Shown in pieces: positions 36,254 through 42,053 of a DNA stretch of 64,000 bases (its first letter is position 1; every line of letters starts with the position of its first letter). This DNA comes from [Bacillus] enclensis (lineage in GTDB: Bacteria > Bacillota > Bacilli > Bacillales > Bacillaceae_B), in assembly GCF_001456935.1 (NCBI RefSeq), contig NZ_KQ758485.1, positions 1 to 64,000 of the forward strand, given 5' to 3'. Both the position numbers and the translations under genes were made by a program. Below the pieces are notes generated by a model that was not told the origin of the DNA, did no database searches, and saw only the letters and a program-made list of their open reading frames with translations.

Positions 36254-36694
36254 TTAATGATTTGACGGTTCCCCTTCCGGTTTTTGAGCCACTATTAGTC
36301 CCTTTTTCCCCAAAAAGTACAACCCAGCATAAAACACTACCCCCGCCATATCATACCCCACATCCACCAAACACCCTGTCCTGTAAAAGAATCACTGTGC
36401 CACCTCAGTAAATAAAGCATATCCTGCAGAGATAAGTATGGTCGTCCCAAAGTTATTCACTACCATTAACACAATTGCGGCCAGTAAACAAAAAGCCAGG
36501 GCATGGCCCGCTTTTTGATAAATGTAGGAAGGGCTGGTAAATGGATAAGAAGTGAAGTCAAAGAAAGCGGCATAATCCGGATCTGGATTCCACCTGAACC
36601 GTGGAATTCCCTCAGAATATAATCGGGTTAGTTTCTCTGTACACGTGAATACAAAAATTACCACAAAATAACAAATGGCAATAGCCCATCTCAC
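36254..36694 (-). pseudogene. VanZ-family membrane protein interrupted by an in-frame TGA
   Basis: From GTG 36694 (GAGGGAGTG 6 nt upstream) the frame encodes MRWAIAICYFVVIFVF and later KAGHALAFCLLAAIVLMV and LFTEVAQ, then a TGA at 36392-36394. The same frame continues after it with FFYRTGCLVDVGYDMAGVV to a TAA at 36254, which supplies the missing VanZ C-terminal pattern (TEVxQ.F..R...D...D..G). The gene has therefore probably been broken by one nonsense change. VanZ-like proteins are small envelope membrane proteins; their role is mostly unknown. An upstream extension of the frame only reads through the adjacent repeat. Confidence 0.72.
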
Positions 36695-36747
36695 ATCAAT
36701 CACTCCCTCGTCATCATCCTTCCCATGACAGGCGAGTGGCATACTGC

Positions 36748-36806
36748 GGGACAGGGGGACAGGTTCATTGTCCATGAGCGGGACAATGAACCTGTCCCCC
36801 TGTCCC
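36748..36806. repeat. Two head-to-head 27-nt GGGACA elements (59-bp inverted repeat)
   Basis: One copy in each orientation (GGGACAGGGGGACAGG... and ...CCTGTCCCCCTGTCCC), separated by a few bases (ATGAGC region). The arms are 26-27 bp, nearly perfect, so the region can form a very strong hairpin. On the + strand it stands just upstream of the small-protein gene stop at 36840. Confidence 0.85.
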
Positions 36807-36839
36807 AAAATAAAAAAGGCCCATTAAGAGCCTTCAGAG

Positions 36840-36998
36840 TTAAATATTTTTTAGTTTCATTTCATGGTAAATGATTTTTTGTTGGATTTTCTGTTTAAGC
36901 TGAGAGTCTAAACAACTTTCCAGCAATGCCTGATGGTAGCGCACTCTTATAGAATGCCACCTGAACCTTAATTGAAACATCATTTTTTTCATCTTCAT
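36840..36998 (-). CDS. Small basic protein A (52 residues) behind a c-di-GMP riboswitch
   Basis: ATG at 36998 has GGGAGGA 5 nt upstream. The protein begins MKMKKMMFQLRFRWHSIRVR and ends KIIYHEMKLKNI. It shares its core pattern (RWHSIRxxYxxALLESCLDxxLKQKxxxxxxYHEMKL) with protein B at 37274 and more weakly with protein C at 38543, so the three are paralogues. All are helical, basic and without a membrane segment. The start codon lies about 35 nt after the riboswitch aptamer, so c-di-GMP control is likely. I do not recognise a named family. Confidence 0.75.
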   Translation of the reverse strand: MKMKKMMFQLRFRWHSIRVRYHQALLESCLDSQLKQKIQQKIIYHEMKLKNI

Positions 36999-37033
36999 AA
37001 TGTTCCTCCCTCTGTTTCATAAATCGCAGGAGA

Positions 37034-37114
37034 CCGTTTCGGAAACTGGCTGGCTTAGTCATTGACAGTAGCCCCTATTAGTTTTGCGTCATCATTTTTC
37101 AATGATTTTGCCGT
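37034..37114 (-). ncRNA. c-di-GMP-I (GEMM-I) riboswitch upstream of small protein A
   Basis: The minus strand reads AACGGCAAAATCATTGAA, ATGATGACGCAAAACTAATA, GGGGCTACTG, and AAGCCAGCCAGTTTCCG, matching GEMM-I core positions. It lies directly upstream of the ribosome site of the 52-residue gene. An expression platform with GAAACGGTCTCC could sequester or terminate, but whether c-di-GMP turns the gene on or off cannot be told by eye. Confidence 0.85.
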
Positions 37115-37273
37115 TATCGTACGAATTATGAATGATTTTATTTGTTAAACACATCCAACTTGATAGTTCAATACTACTACTTTCTGATAGTATCATTATT
37201 TCAAGTAAATAAAAGAGGATATTCTTAAAAGAATAGTATAGACTTCCGAATTATACTCAAGTTATGGAAGGGT

Positions 37274-37465
37274 TTACATTTGAGTATACGATTTAGGCGG
37301 TTGATGTATGTGTTTAAGCAATTTCATTTCATGATAATGAATGCTTCCCTGCAATTTCTGCTTTAATTTCAAATCCAGGCAGCATTCAAGAAGTGCATTA
37401 AGGTAGGTAATCCTTAAGGAATGCCATTTAATTTTCAGGGTTAAAAGGTATGGTCTCTTCTTCAT
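37274..37465 (-). CDS. Small basic protein B (63 residues), paralogue of protein A
   Basis: ATG at 37465 has GGGGGGAAG 6 nt upstream. The protein starts MKKRPYLLTLKIKWHSLRIT and includes LLECCLDLKLKQKLQ and YHEMKLLKHIH. About half its residues match protein A over the shared 40-residue core. No riboswitch is visible upstream of it. It lies on the same strand between protein A's riboswitch and the SGNH gene. Function is unknown. Confidence 0.7.
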   Translation of the reverse strand: MKKRPYLLTLKIKWHSLRITYLNALLECCLDLKLKQKLQGSIHYHEMKLLKHIHQPPKSYTQM

Positions 37466-37573
37466 AAAACACTTCCCCCCTTTTACAATGCGAACTTCAA
37501 TTTTTAATAAATTCGAACAGTTTGCATGTTTAATGAGGGTGGAAATTAAATACAGGTTGAATGTCCTGAAAAT

Positions 37574-37600
37574 GGGACAATGAACCTGTCCCATTGTCCC
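37574..37600. repeat. 27-nt GGGACA/TGTCCC element
   Basis: GGGACAATGAACCTGTCCC followed by ATTGTCCC, ending 4 bp from the stop codon of the SGNH gene at 37604. It could serve as that gene's 3' hairpin. Confidence 0.8.
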
Positions 37601-37603
37601 ATT

Positions 37604-38425
37604 TTAGATTTCCCTGACAAAGTAATGAAGGAGAAATTGTGCCCAGGCTTCATTTCCTTTTTTGTTTGGAAGGCTTTCGTTTGTCAGATAATCTTTTATT
37701 TCTTTTTCATTGGAATCAGGCCAGGATTTCCAATGATCTAGATAAATGTATTTATTTTCTTTGGCGTACTTTTCAAGCTCCTTTTCATCCTCAAGGTAAT
37801 AATGTGCCCCGTAAATAGGGTTTGAGGGATGGATGATGATGGTCAGGTCGGGGTTTCCCTTTTTAAAATCTTCAAGCATGACTGTAAGATTCTTCAAACG
37901 TTTCTTTATCGCGATTTCCTCGATGTCATAAAGCAGAAACGGTTCGATTAGCAGGATATCAGGCTTCTTTTTCACCCATTCTTCCTGGAGGTTTTCTTCC
38001 ACTATTTCAGTTGATGTCATATTGGCCATTTCCTTGACTGTGACGTTTAATAGAGTATTACCGTAAACATCCATCAGCCTTTTCTCTAACAAATCGGGCC
38101 ATGCACCCTTTTGTTCGGAAGTTGAGGAGGAACCGAGAATCATGAAATGCAGCGGTTTATCCTGGTTGATTTTCTCCCTGAATTTCTGCTGCAGTTCGGG
38201 CGGCAGATAATTCAAGCGATCTAATTTAAGCATTTTTTCTTTATTTGCAGCTGCCTTTTCCGGATCTTCGTTTACTTCCGATTTTACGGACTGCTCCGGC
38301 GCTTTCATACTTAGCGTCTCTACTAAAACAGAATTGATTTGTCCATCCCAGTACATCTTTCCGCCTGCTAAAACAGCAAATGTAATGATAAACAGACAAA
38401 TTAGTAAAAAGTTCTTCACCATCAT
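37604..38425 (-). CDS. Membrane-anchored SGNH/GDSL-type hydrolase
   Basis: A 273-residue protein with one N-terminal hydrophobic segment (LLICLFIITFAVLAGG) and an extracytoplasmic SGNH fold. Block I is HFMILGSSSTSEQKGAWP (Ser nucleophile), followed by LLNVTVKEMANMTS and KPDILLIEPFLLYD. The C-terminal His/Asp block is poorly conserved (YIYLDHWKSWPDS). Relatives act in polysaccharide or capsule O-acetyl metabolism; the substrate here is unknown. GGGGG precedes two ATGs and a GTG, so the exact start may be 1-2 codons later. Confidence 0.7.
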   Translation of the reverse strand: MMVKNFLLICLFIITFAVLAGGKMYWDGQINSVLVETLSMKAPEQSVKSEVNEDPEKAAANKEKMLKLDRLNYLPPELQQKFREKINQDKPLHFMILGSSSTSEQKGAWPDLLEKRLMDVYGNTLLNVTVKEMANMTSTEIVEENLQEEWVKKKPDILLIEPFLLYDIEEIAIKKRLKNLTVMLEDFKKGNPDLTIIIHPSNPIYGAHYYLEDEKELEKYAKENKYIYLDHWKSWPDSNEKEIKDYLTNESLPNKKGNEAWAQFLLHYFVREI

Positions 38426-38542
38426 CCCCCCATATAATCTATGAGGTAAATGATATAGTAGATAGATTACAGAATTTGTATATCTTTGTAGACGGCGGTT
38501 CTAAAAGTTACGACAAAAAATTTTTGTGCAAAAAAAATACAG

Positions 38543-38689
38543 CTACAAGAGCTGCATAAGTTTCTCACCATGATATTGGGATTTTTCACGATACTTGTTG
38601 AATTGAGGAGAATCCTTTGTCATCTCCAGCACATAATTAAAACTGAAATACCAAAACTTATGCCATTCTCTTCTAAAATTGCGTAACAT
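38543..38689 (-). CDS. Small protein C (48 residues), distant paralogue of A and B
   Basis: ATG at 38689 has GGAGGGG 6 nt upstream. The protein begins MLRNFRREWHKFWYFSFNYV and ends KSQYHGEKLMQLL. It keeps the WH pair, the spacing, and the C-terminal YHxxKL of proteins A and B. It has its own strong ribosome site, and its end (CTACAAGAGCTG) forms part of a short hairpin. Function unknown. Confidence 0.65.
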   Translation of the reverse strand: MLRNFRREWHKFWYFSFNYVLEMTKDSPQFNKYREKSQYHGEKLMQLL

Positions 38690-38802
38690 AGAACCCCTCC
38701 ACATTATCAATTTTAATTTCCCTACAACTGTAGATTAACAAAAGTATATTAAGTAAACGTAAATAATATGTTAAACCACGTAAAAATTTTTGGACAAGAT
38801 TC

Positions 38803-38829
38803 GGAACAGGGGGACTGGTCCCCTGTCCC
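38803..38829. repeat. 27-nt GGGACA/TGTCCC element (variant)
   Basis: GGAACAGGGGGACTGG then TCCCCTGTCCC, 27 nt, in the gap between small protein C and the 43-residue gene. Confidence 0.7.
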
Positions 38830-38959
38830 ATTTTCGATGTTGAATGAACTATAGCGGAGAAAGCATGTGATTTTCATCTGTTTTCATGCTTAGACTGGTG
38901 GATGAATATGCTTTTTAGTGTGAGGCTTAATCGTGGTTATCCAAAAAAGGGGGCATAGC

Positions 38960-39091
38960 ATGAAAGAAAAAAGTAAACTCTCAGAAGATATTAAAGCAAA
39001 GGATGAAAAATTCGATAAAGAAATGGAACAATATAATTTAGAAATTGAAGTTTTAAAAAAATCGATATTGACGGGTGAAGAAGAAAAGTAA
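38960..39091 (+). CDS. Small charged protein (43 residues)
   Basis: ATG at 38960 has AAAGGGGG 6 nt upstream. The translation begins MKEKSKLSEDIKAKDEKFDK and ends KKSILTGEEEK. It is almost wholly Lys/Glu/Asp-rich and likely a single helix or coiled coil. It ends before the bidirectional terminator at 39127. No family recognised. Confidence 0.55.
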   Translation: MKEKSKLSEDIKAKDEKFDKEMEQYNLEIEVLKKSILTGEEEK

Positions 39092-39126
39092 CCAGAAACT
39101 ATTTTCAGTGGTGATATCACCGAATT

Positions 39127-39170
39127 AAAAACCGTGAACCCAGCAAAGAATGCTTGGGTTCACGGTTTTT
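39127..39170. terminator. Bidirectional terminator overlapping the end of the glycosylase gene
   Basis: AAAAACCGTGAACCCA and TGGGTTCACGGTTTTT form a long stem. The stop codon of the minus-strand glycosylase gene (39160-39162) lies inside it. Confidence 0.85.
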
Positions 39171-40143
39171 TAAAACTTGGTTCAGTAGTGGGACATTGAA
39201 CCTGTCCCACTGTCCCAATATAGGTGCTTTTTAATTTTATGAAGTCCTGCATTTGTTGTTGTTTGGTTCGTTTTCGTCGGTTCATGACTACTGTGCTTGT
39301 ATGGTAGAGCGGGAACACTTTGTAACTGTTCCATTGTTGAGGTTGGGCGACATGATCTTTCAGTACGATGGAATGCTTCTTAATCGTATTGAGAGCCTTC
39401 AGGGCGTTACTTCCTAAAGTGACAATCATTTTAGGTTGGACGAGTTCAATTTGTTCCAAAAGGTAATGACTGCAATTAGCAATCTCCTTGGTAGAAGGTA
39501 CCCGGACTTTTTCGTATTTATCCGTTGGGCAGCAGAGTACAGCATGAGTAATATATACCTCATCCCTCGTCAAACCAATATGGTTCAACAGTTCTTCAAA
39601 GTTTTCACCTGAAGAGTCCCCGGACATCGGGACGCGCGTTAATTCAGCTCCGGAAGAACCGGGAGCCTCTCCAATAAACATAAGGTCCGCCTCTATATTT
39701 CCGTTCAACCTGCTGATTACCGCTTTCTTCTCCGTCATTTTGGGACAAGTTATGCAAGCAGCCGCTCTGGTAACCAGATCGTTAAATTTCGTCCTCTTTC
39801 CCCGATTATCCTTAAGGTATCTTCCATACAGAGAAAGGGTAAAAACTCCTTTAGGCATAATAAAGGAAGCTTCAATTTCTTTTTGATCAGGATCCTTGGA
39901 GTAAGCATTCTCTATAAACCTACTGATTCCCAGGGAAGTTAGTTTAATCTCCATCTGTTCTCCGTCTGAAACCATGACCGTAAAATCCTGATCATGTTCA
40001 TAGCGGGTGACCTCTATATTCAGATCACATCCCATCAACATGATCATATCTTTCACCTGGTGATGGTCTTCTGTTTTGATCGTGATACGGGAAGGGTTAA
40101 AATTTCGGCATATCTTCAGAAACTGATTTATTTTTTCACTCAT
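39160..40143 (-). CDS. Uracil-DNA glycosylase superfamily protein (Fe-S, family 4/5-like)
   Basis: A 327-residue protein. The C-terminal two thirds carry the glycosylase fold: Cys pair CITCPKM, motif 1 GEAPGSSGAE, CCPTDKYEKVRVPSTKEIANC with spaced Cys that would bind a 4Fe-4S cluster, IVTLGSNALKAL and motif 2 LYHTSTV. It should remove uracil or a related damaged base. The N-terminal 110 residues are not recognised. The last ~16 residues (from GTVGQVQCPTTE) are encoded by the 27-nt repeat at 39190 and by the terminator, so the natural C-terminus has been replaced or extended. Confidence 0.75.
   Translation of the reverse strand: MSEKINQFLKICRNFNPSRITIKTEDHHQVKDMIMLMGCDLNIEVTRYEHDQDFTVMVSDGEQMEIKLTSLGISRFIENAYSKDPDQKEIEASFIMPKGVFTLSLYGRYLKDNRGKRTKFNDLVTRAAACITCPKMTEKKAVISRLNGNIEADLMFIGEAPGSSGAELTRVPMSGDSSGENFEELLNHIGLTRDEVYITHAVLCCPTDKYEKVRVPSTKEIANCSHYLLEQIELVQPKMIVTLGSNALKALNTIKKHSIVLKDHVAQPQQWNSYKVFPLYHTSTVVMNRRKRTKQQQMQDFIKLKSTYIGTVGQVQCPTTEPSFKKP
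39190..39216. repeat. 27-nt GGGACA/TGTCCC element inside the glycosylase reading frame
   Basis: GGGACATTGAACCTGTCCC followed by ACTGTCCC. On the minus strand it is translated as part of GTVGQVQCPTTE at the C-terminus of the glycosylase. Confidence 0.85.
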
Positions 40144-40240
40144 TTTTTCAACTTCCTAAACTAATAGTTTTAAAGTTGATTTTACCATATTAAATACATT
40201 ATTTTACATAATTAGTAATAGTAATATATTCCTGTTTTTG

Positions 40241-40272
40241 TAAAAATGAGCCCACCATTTGATGGACTCATT
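40241..40272 (-). terminator. Terminator of the acetyltransferase gene
   Basis: On the minus strand AATGAGTCCA pairs with TGGGCTCATT (one mismatch) and TTTTTA follows. Confidence 0.75.
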
Positions 40273-40276
40273 AAAA

Positions 40277-40825
40277 TCAGCTGATTCTATTCATACTCCT
40301 CAACGAATGGGGAACGGTCACTTCCCCTACTTTCTTAGCGGGAAGACCTGCCACAATCAAGTTTGCGGGTATGTCCTTTGTTACCACCGAATTGGCGCCA
40401 ACTGAAACATTGTCCCCTATCCGCACAGGACCAAGGACGGCAGCACCGGTGAAAATAGTAACATTATCACCGATCGACGGCTTCAAGATACCGTTGCTTT
40501 CTCTATCACGCCCCCCGATAGTGACATTCTGAAAAACTTCCAAGTTCACCCCTGCCTTTACTTTAGGACCAATCACGACCCCAACGGAATGGGCAATCCG
40601 AAACCCAGGGCCAATCTCAGCTCCATACGAGATTTCAGCCCCATAAAACAAGATCCCCATTGACCGGAGCAGCCGGGGCAAAACAGGAATATTCTTTTTA
40701 TACAGCGCATGAGATACCCGGTAAGAAATCACCAGCCAAAAAGTAGAAAAGTTAAATAGACTCACAATCAACCCTTTAGGACTTAAACCGTAAGCATCGT
40801 AATCCGACTTAATCAACCTAAACAT
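40277..40825 (-). CDS. Serine O-acetyltransferase-like hexapeptide acyltransferase
   Basis: A 182-residue left-handed beta-helix protein. The N-terminal helical part (LIKSDYDAYG...FWLVISYRVSHALYKKNIP) and hexapeptide turns (GAEIGPGFRIAHSVGVVIGP, NVTIGG, SIGDNVTIFTGAAVLGPVRIGDNVSVGANSVVTKDIP) match CysE-type enzymes, which acetylate serine, or related sugar-modifying enzymes such as EpsC. No cysteine or polysaccharide gene adjoins. Start 40825 has AGAGGTGA upstream. Confidence 0.75.
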   Translation of the reverse strand: MFRLIKSDYDAYGLSPKGLIVSLFNFSTFWLVISYRVSHALYKKNIPVLPRLLRSMGILFYGAEISYGAEIGPGFRIAHSVGVVIGPKVKAGVNLEVFQNVTIGGRDRESNGILKPSIGDNVTIFTGAAVLGPVRIGDNVSVGANSVVTKDIPANLIVAGLPAKKVGEVTVPHSLRSMNRIS

Positions 40826-40926
40826 ACAATCACCTCTACAAATGAGTAATTCAAACCACTCTCCCAACATTATAAAAACCAAACATTAAAAACCCAATTC
40901 ATTAAAGTAAGAGTTTTGTAAAGTTT

Positions 40927-40953
40927 GGGACAAGGGGACAGGTTCACTGTCCC
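40927..40953. repeat. 27-nt GGGACA/TGTCCC element
   Basis: GGGACAAGGGGACAGG then TTCACTGTCCC, 27 nt, upstream of the acetyltransferase gene. Confidence 0.8.
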
Positions 40954-41030
40954 GCGTTGGATAACCCTTCCAATATCCTTTAAACATCTGTTTATCTCCT
41001 TGGCGCCCTTGATGACATTCTTCATTAATG

Positions 41031-41050
41031 TTAATCAATCGTTTGTTTAA
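41031..41050. promoter_or_regulatory. 20-bp palindrome related to those at 21288 and 21344
   Basis: TTAATCAATCGTTTGTTTAA matches the reverse complement of the 21288 site at all but one position. No gene start is close to it, so it may be a leftover promoter region. Confidence 0.4.
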
Positions 41051-41113
41051 ACTTATTTAGATGATTACAGGGGTCGCTTCATCACTCGGATGATGCTTTA
41101 GCAGACATAAAAA

Positions 41114-41156
41114 AAATAGGTGCTTCCCGCAATAAAAGCTGGAAACACCTATTTTT
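41114..41156. terminator. Isolated terminator-like hairpin
   Basis: AAATAGGTGCTTCC and GGAAACACCTATTT pair with one bulge, with A and T runs on both sides. It follows no intact gene, consistent with decay of a gene in this gap. Confidence 0.6.
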
Positions 41157-41210
41157 ATAGTACTGGTTATTCTATTAGAACGATAACTGCCCCAACCTTC
41201 AATGATGAGT

Positions 41211-41238
41211 GGGACAAGGGACCTGTCCCCCTAGTCCC
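41211..41238. repeat. GGGACA/TGTCCC element (28 nt), left of the pullulanase remnant
   Basis: GGGACAAGGGACCTGTCCC followed by CCTAGTCCC. Confidence 0.7.
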
Positions 41239-41248
41239 TTCCTTTCTG

Positions 41249-41407
41249 ATCCACTTTAATGACTAATTCAGTCAACGAATCAATCGTTAAAGTGTCTTTT
41301 TATAACTTCAACCCTGATCTGCTCACATACCTTCTAGTTCAGGGTCAGCCAGATGGCTGGCGAGCGTTCTTTAGTCCTCCTTGATGAATAGTGCGTTAGA
41401 ATTGACG
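41249..41407 (-). pseudogene. Remnant of a pullulanase gene (two C-terminal fragments joined by a deletion)
   Basis: Two blocks match the intact pullulanase gene of this window. 41251-41321 (CCACTTTAATGA... to AACTTCAACCCTGATCTG) matches 51750-51817, the 3' end of that gene. 41331-41407 (AGGGTCAGCCAGATGGC..., GTGCGTTAGAATTGACG) matches 52671-52746. Between them about 850 bp are missing. Both blocks have many substitutions and frame breaks. It is bracketed by GGGACA-type elements at 41211 and 41413. Confidence 0.8.
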
Positions 41408-41412
41408 TAAAT

Positions 41413-41437
41413 GGGGTCGGGGTCAGGTCCCTTGCCC
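41413..41437. repeat. GGGGTC/GGTCCC element, right of the pullulanase remnant
   Basis: GGGGTCGGGGTCAGGTCCC then TTGCCC, a variant close to the copies at 51495-51628 beside the intact pullulanase. Confidence 0.6.
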
Positions 41438-41447
41438 ACTCACACCA

Positions 41448-42053
41448 TTAACTCAATTGCTCAATACAAGTTTTAATTCCTTCTAATAAGTCCCTATGAG
41501 ACCAGCTTGGGATTTTCCCGTGCTGAATGGCAAGTTCATGAGATGCCGGGATGTGGATGAATCCTGATGGTATCTCAGTACCATCTTGCTTGATGCGATG
41601 GAGCATAGAGTACATAACGTTGTTACACAGATACGTCCCTGCAGTGTTGGAGATTTCTGATGGATACCCGTTTTCTATAAGTTTCTCTACCATTTGACGG
41701 ATTGGCAGTGTAGAGAAGTATCCATCGGCACCATCTTTATCCGCTATCCGTTCATCGGTAGGCCGGTTTCCTTCGTTATCCGGTTCCCCGTCGCTGCAAT
41801 TGATGGCGATGCGCTCAGGTGTTATTTTATATCGTCCGCCTGCAAGGCCAAGTGAGATGACCGCATCGGGCTTCACATTTTCATAGTGCTCCAGCAGCTC
41901 TTGTCCTGACTTTCTGAAATCAACACTCAAAATCCTGCCGACCACTTTGTACTCACCCAGCTCTTGTCCATCCAATTCTTCCACGATTCTCATCGTCGGA
42001 TTCACCGGATAATCCAGGAATGGCCTAAAGCCTGTTAATAGTAACTTCTTCAT
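41448..42053 (-). CDS. pcp: Pyroglutamyl-peptidase I
   Basis: A 201-residue cytoplasmic cysteine peptidase (family C15) that removes N-terminal pyroglutamate from peptides. Active-site parts are visible: Glu in PERIAINCSD, Cys in SNTAGTYLCNNVMY, His in GFIHIPASH. Its start (AAGGAG upstream) overlaps the M14 peptidase gene by 29 bp, so it is the last gene of the dpp operon. Its place suggests that imported peptides include ones with a pyroglutamyl end. Confidence 0.93.
   Translation of the reverse strand: MKKLLLTGFRPFLDYPVNPTMRIVEELDGQELGEYKVVGRILSVDFRKSGQELLEHYENVKPDAVISLGLAGGRYKITPERIAINCSDGEPDNEGNRPTDERIADKDGADGYFSTLPIRQMVEKLIENGYPSEISNTAGTYLCNNVMYSMLHRIKQDGTEIPSGFIHIPASHELAIQHGKIPSWSHRDLLEGIKTCIEQLS

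Noticed and set aside
36392..36394. UGA recoding (selenocysteine or readthrough) in the VanZ gene
   Set aside because: No SECIS-like hairpin follows and the family has no conserved Cys there; a nonsense mutation is simpler.
36695..36808. Longer start for the VanZ frame
   Set aside because: The extra residues are translated repeat (GQGDRFIVPLMD) and lack a ribosome site; GTG 36694 has one.
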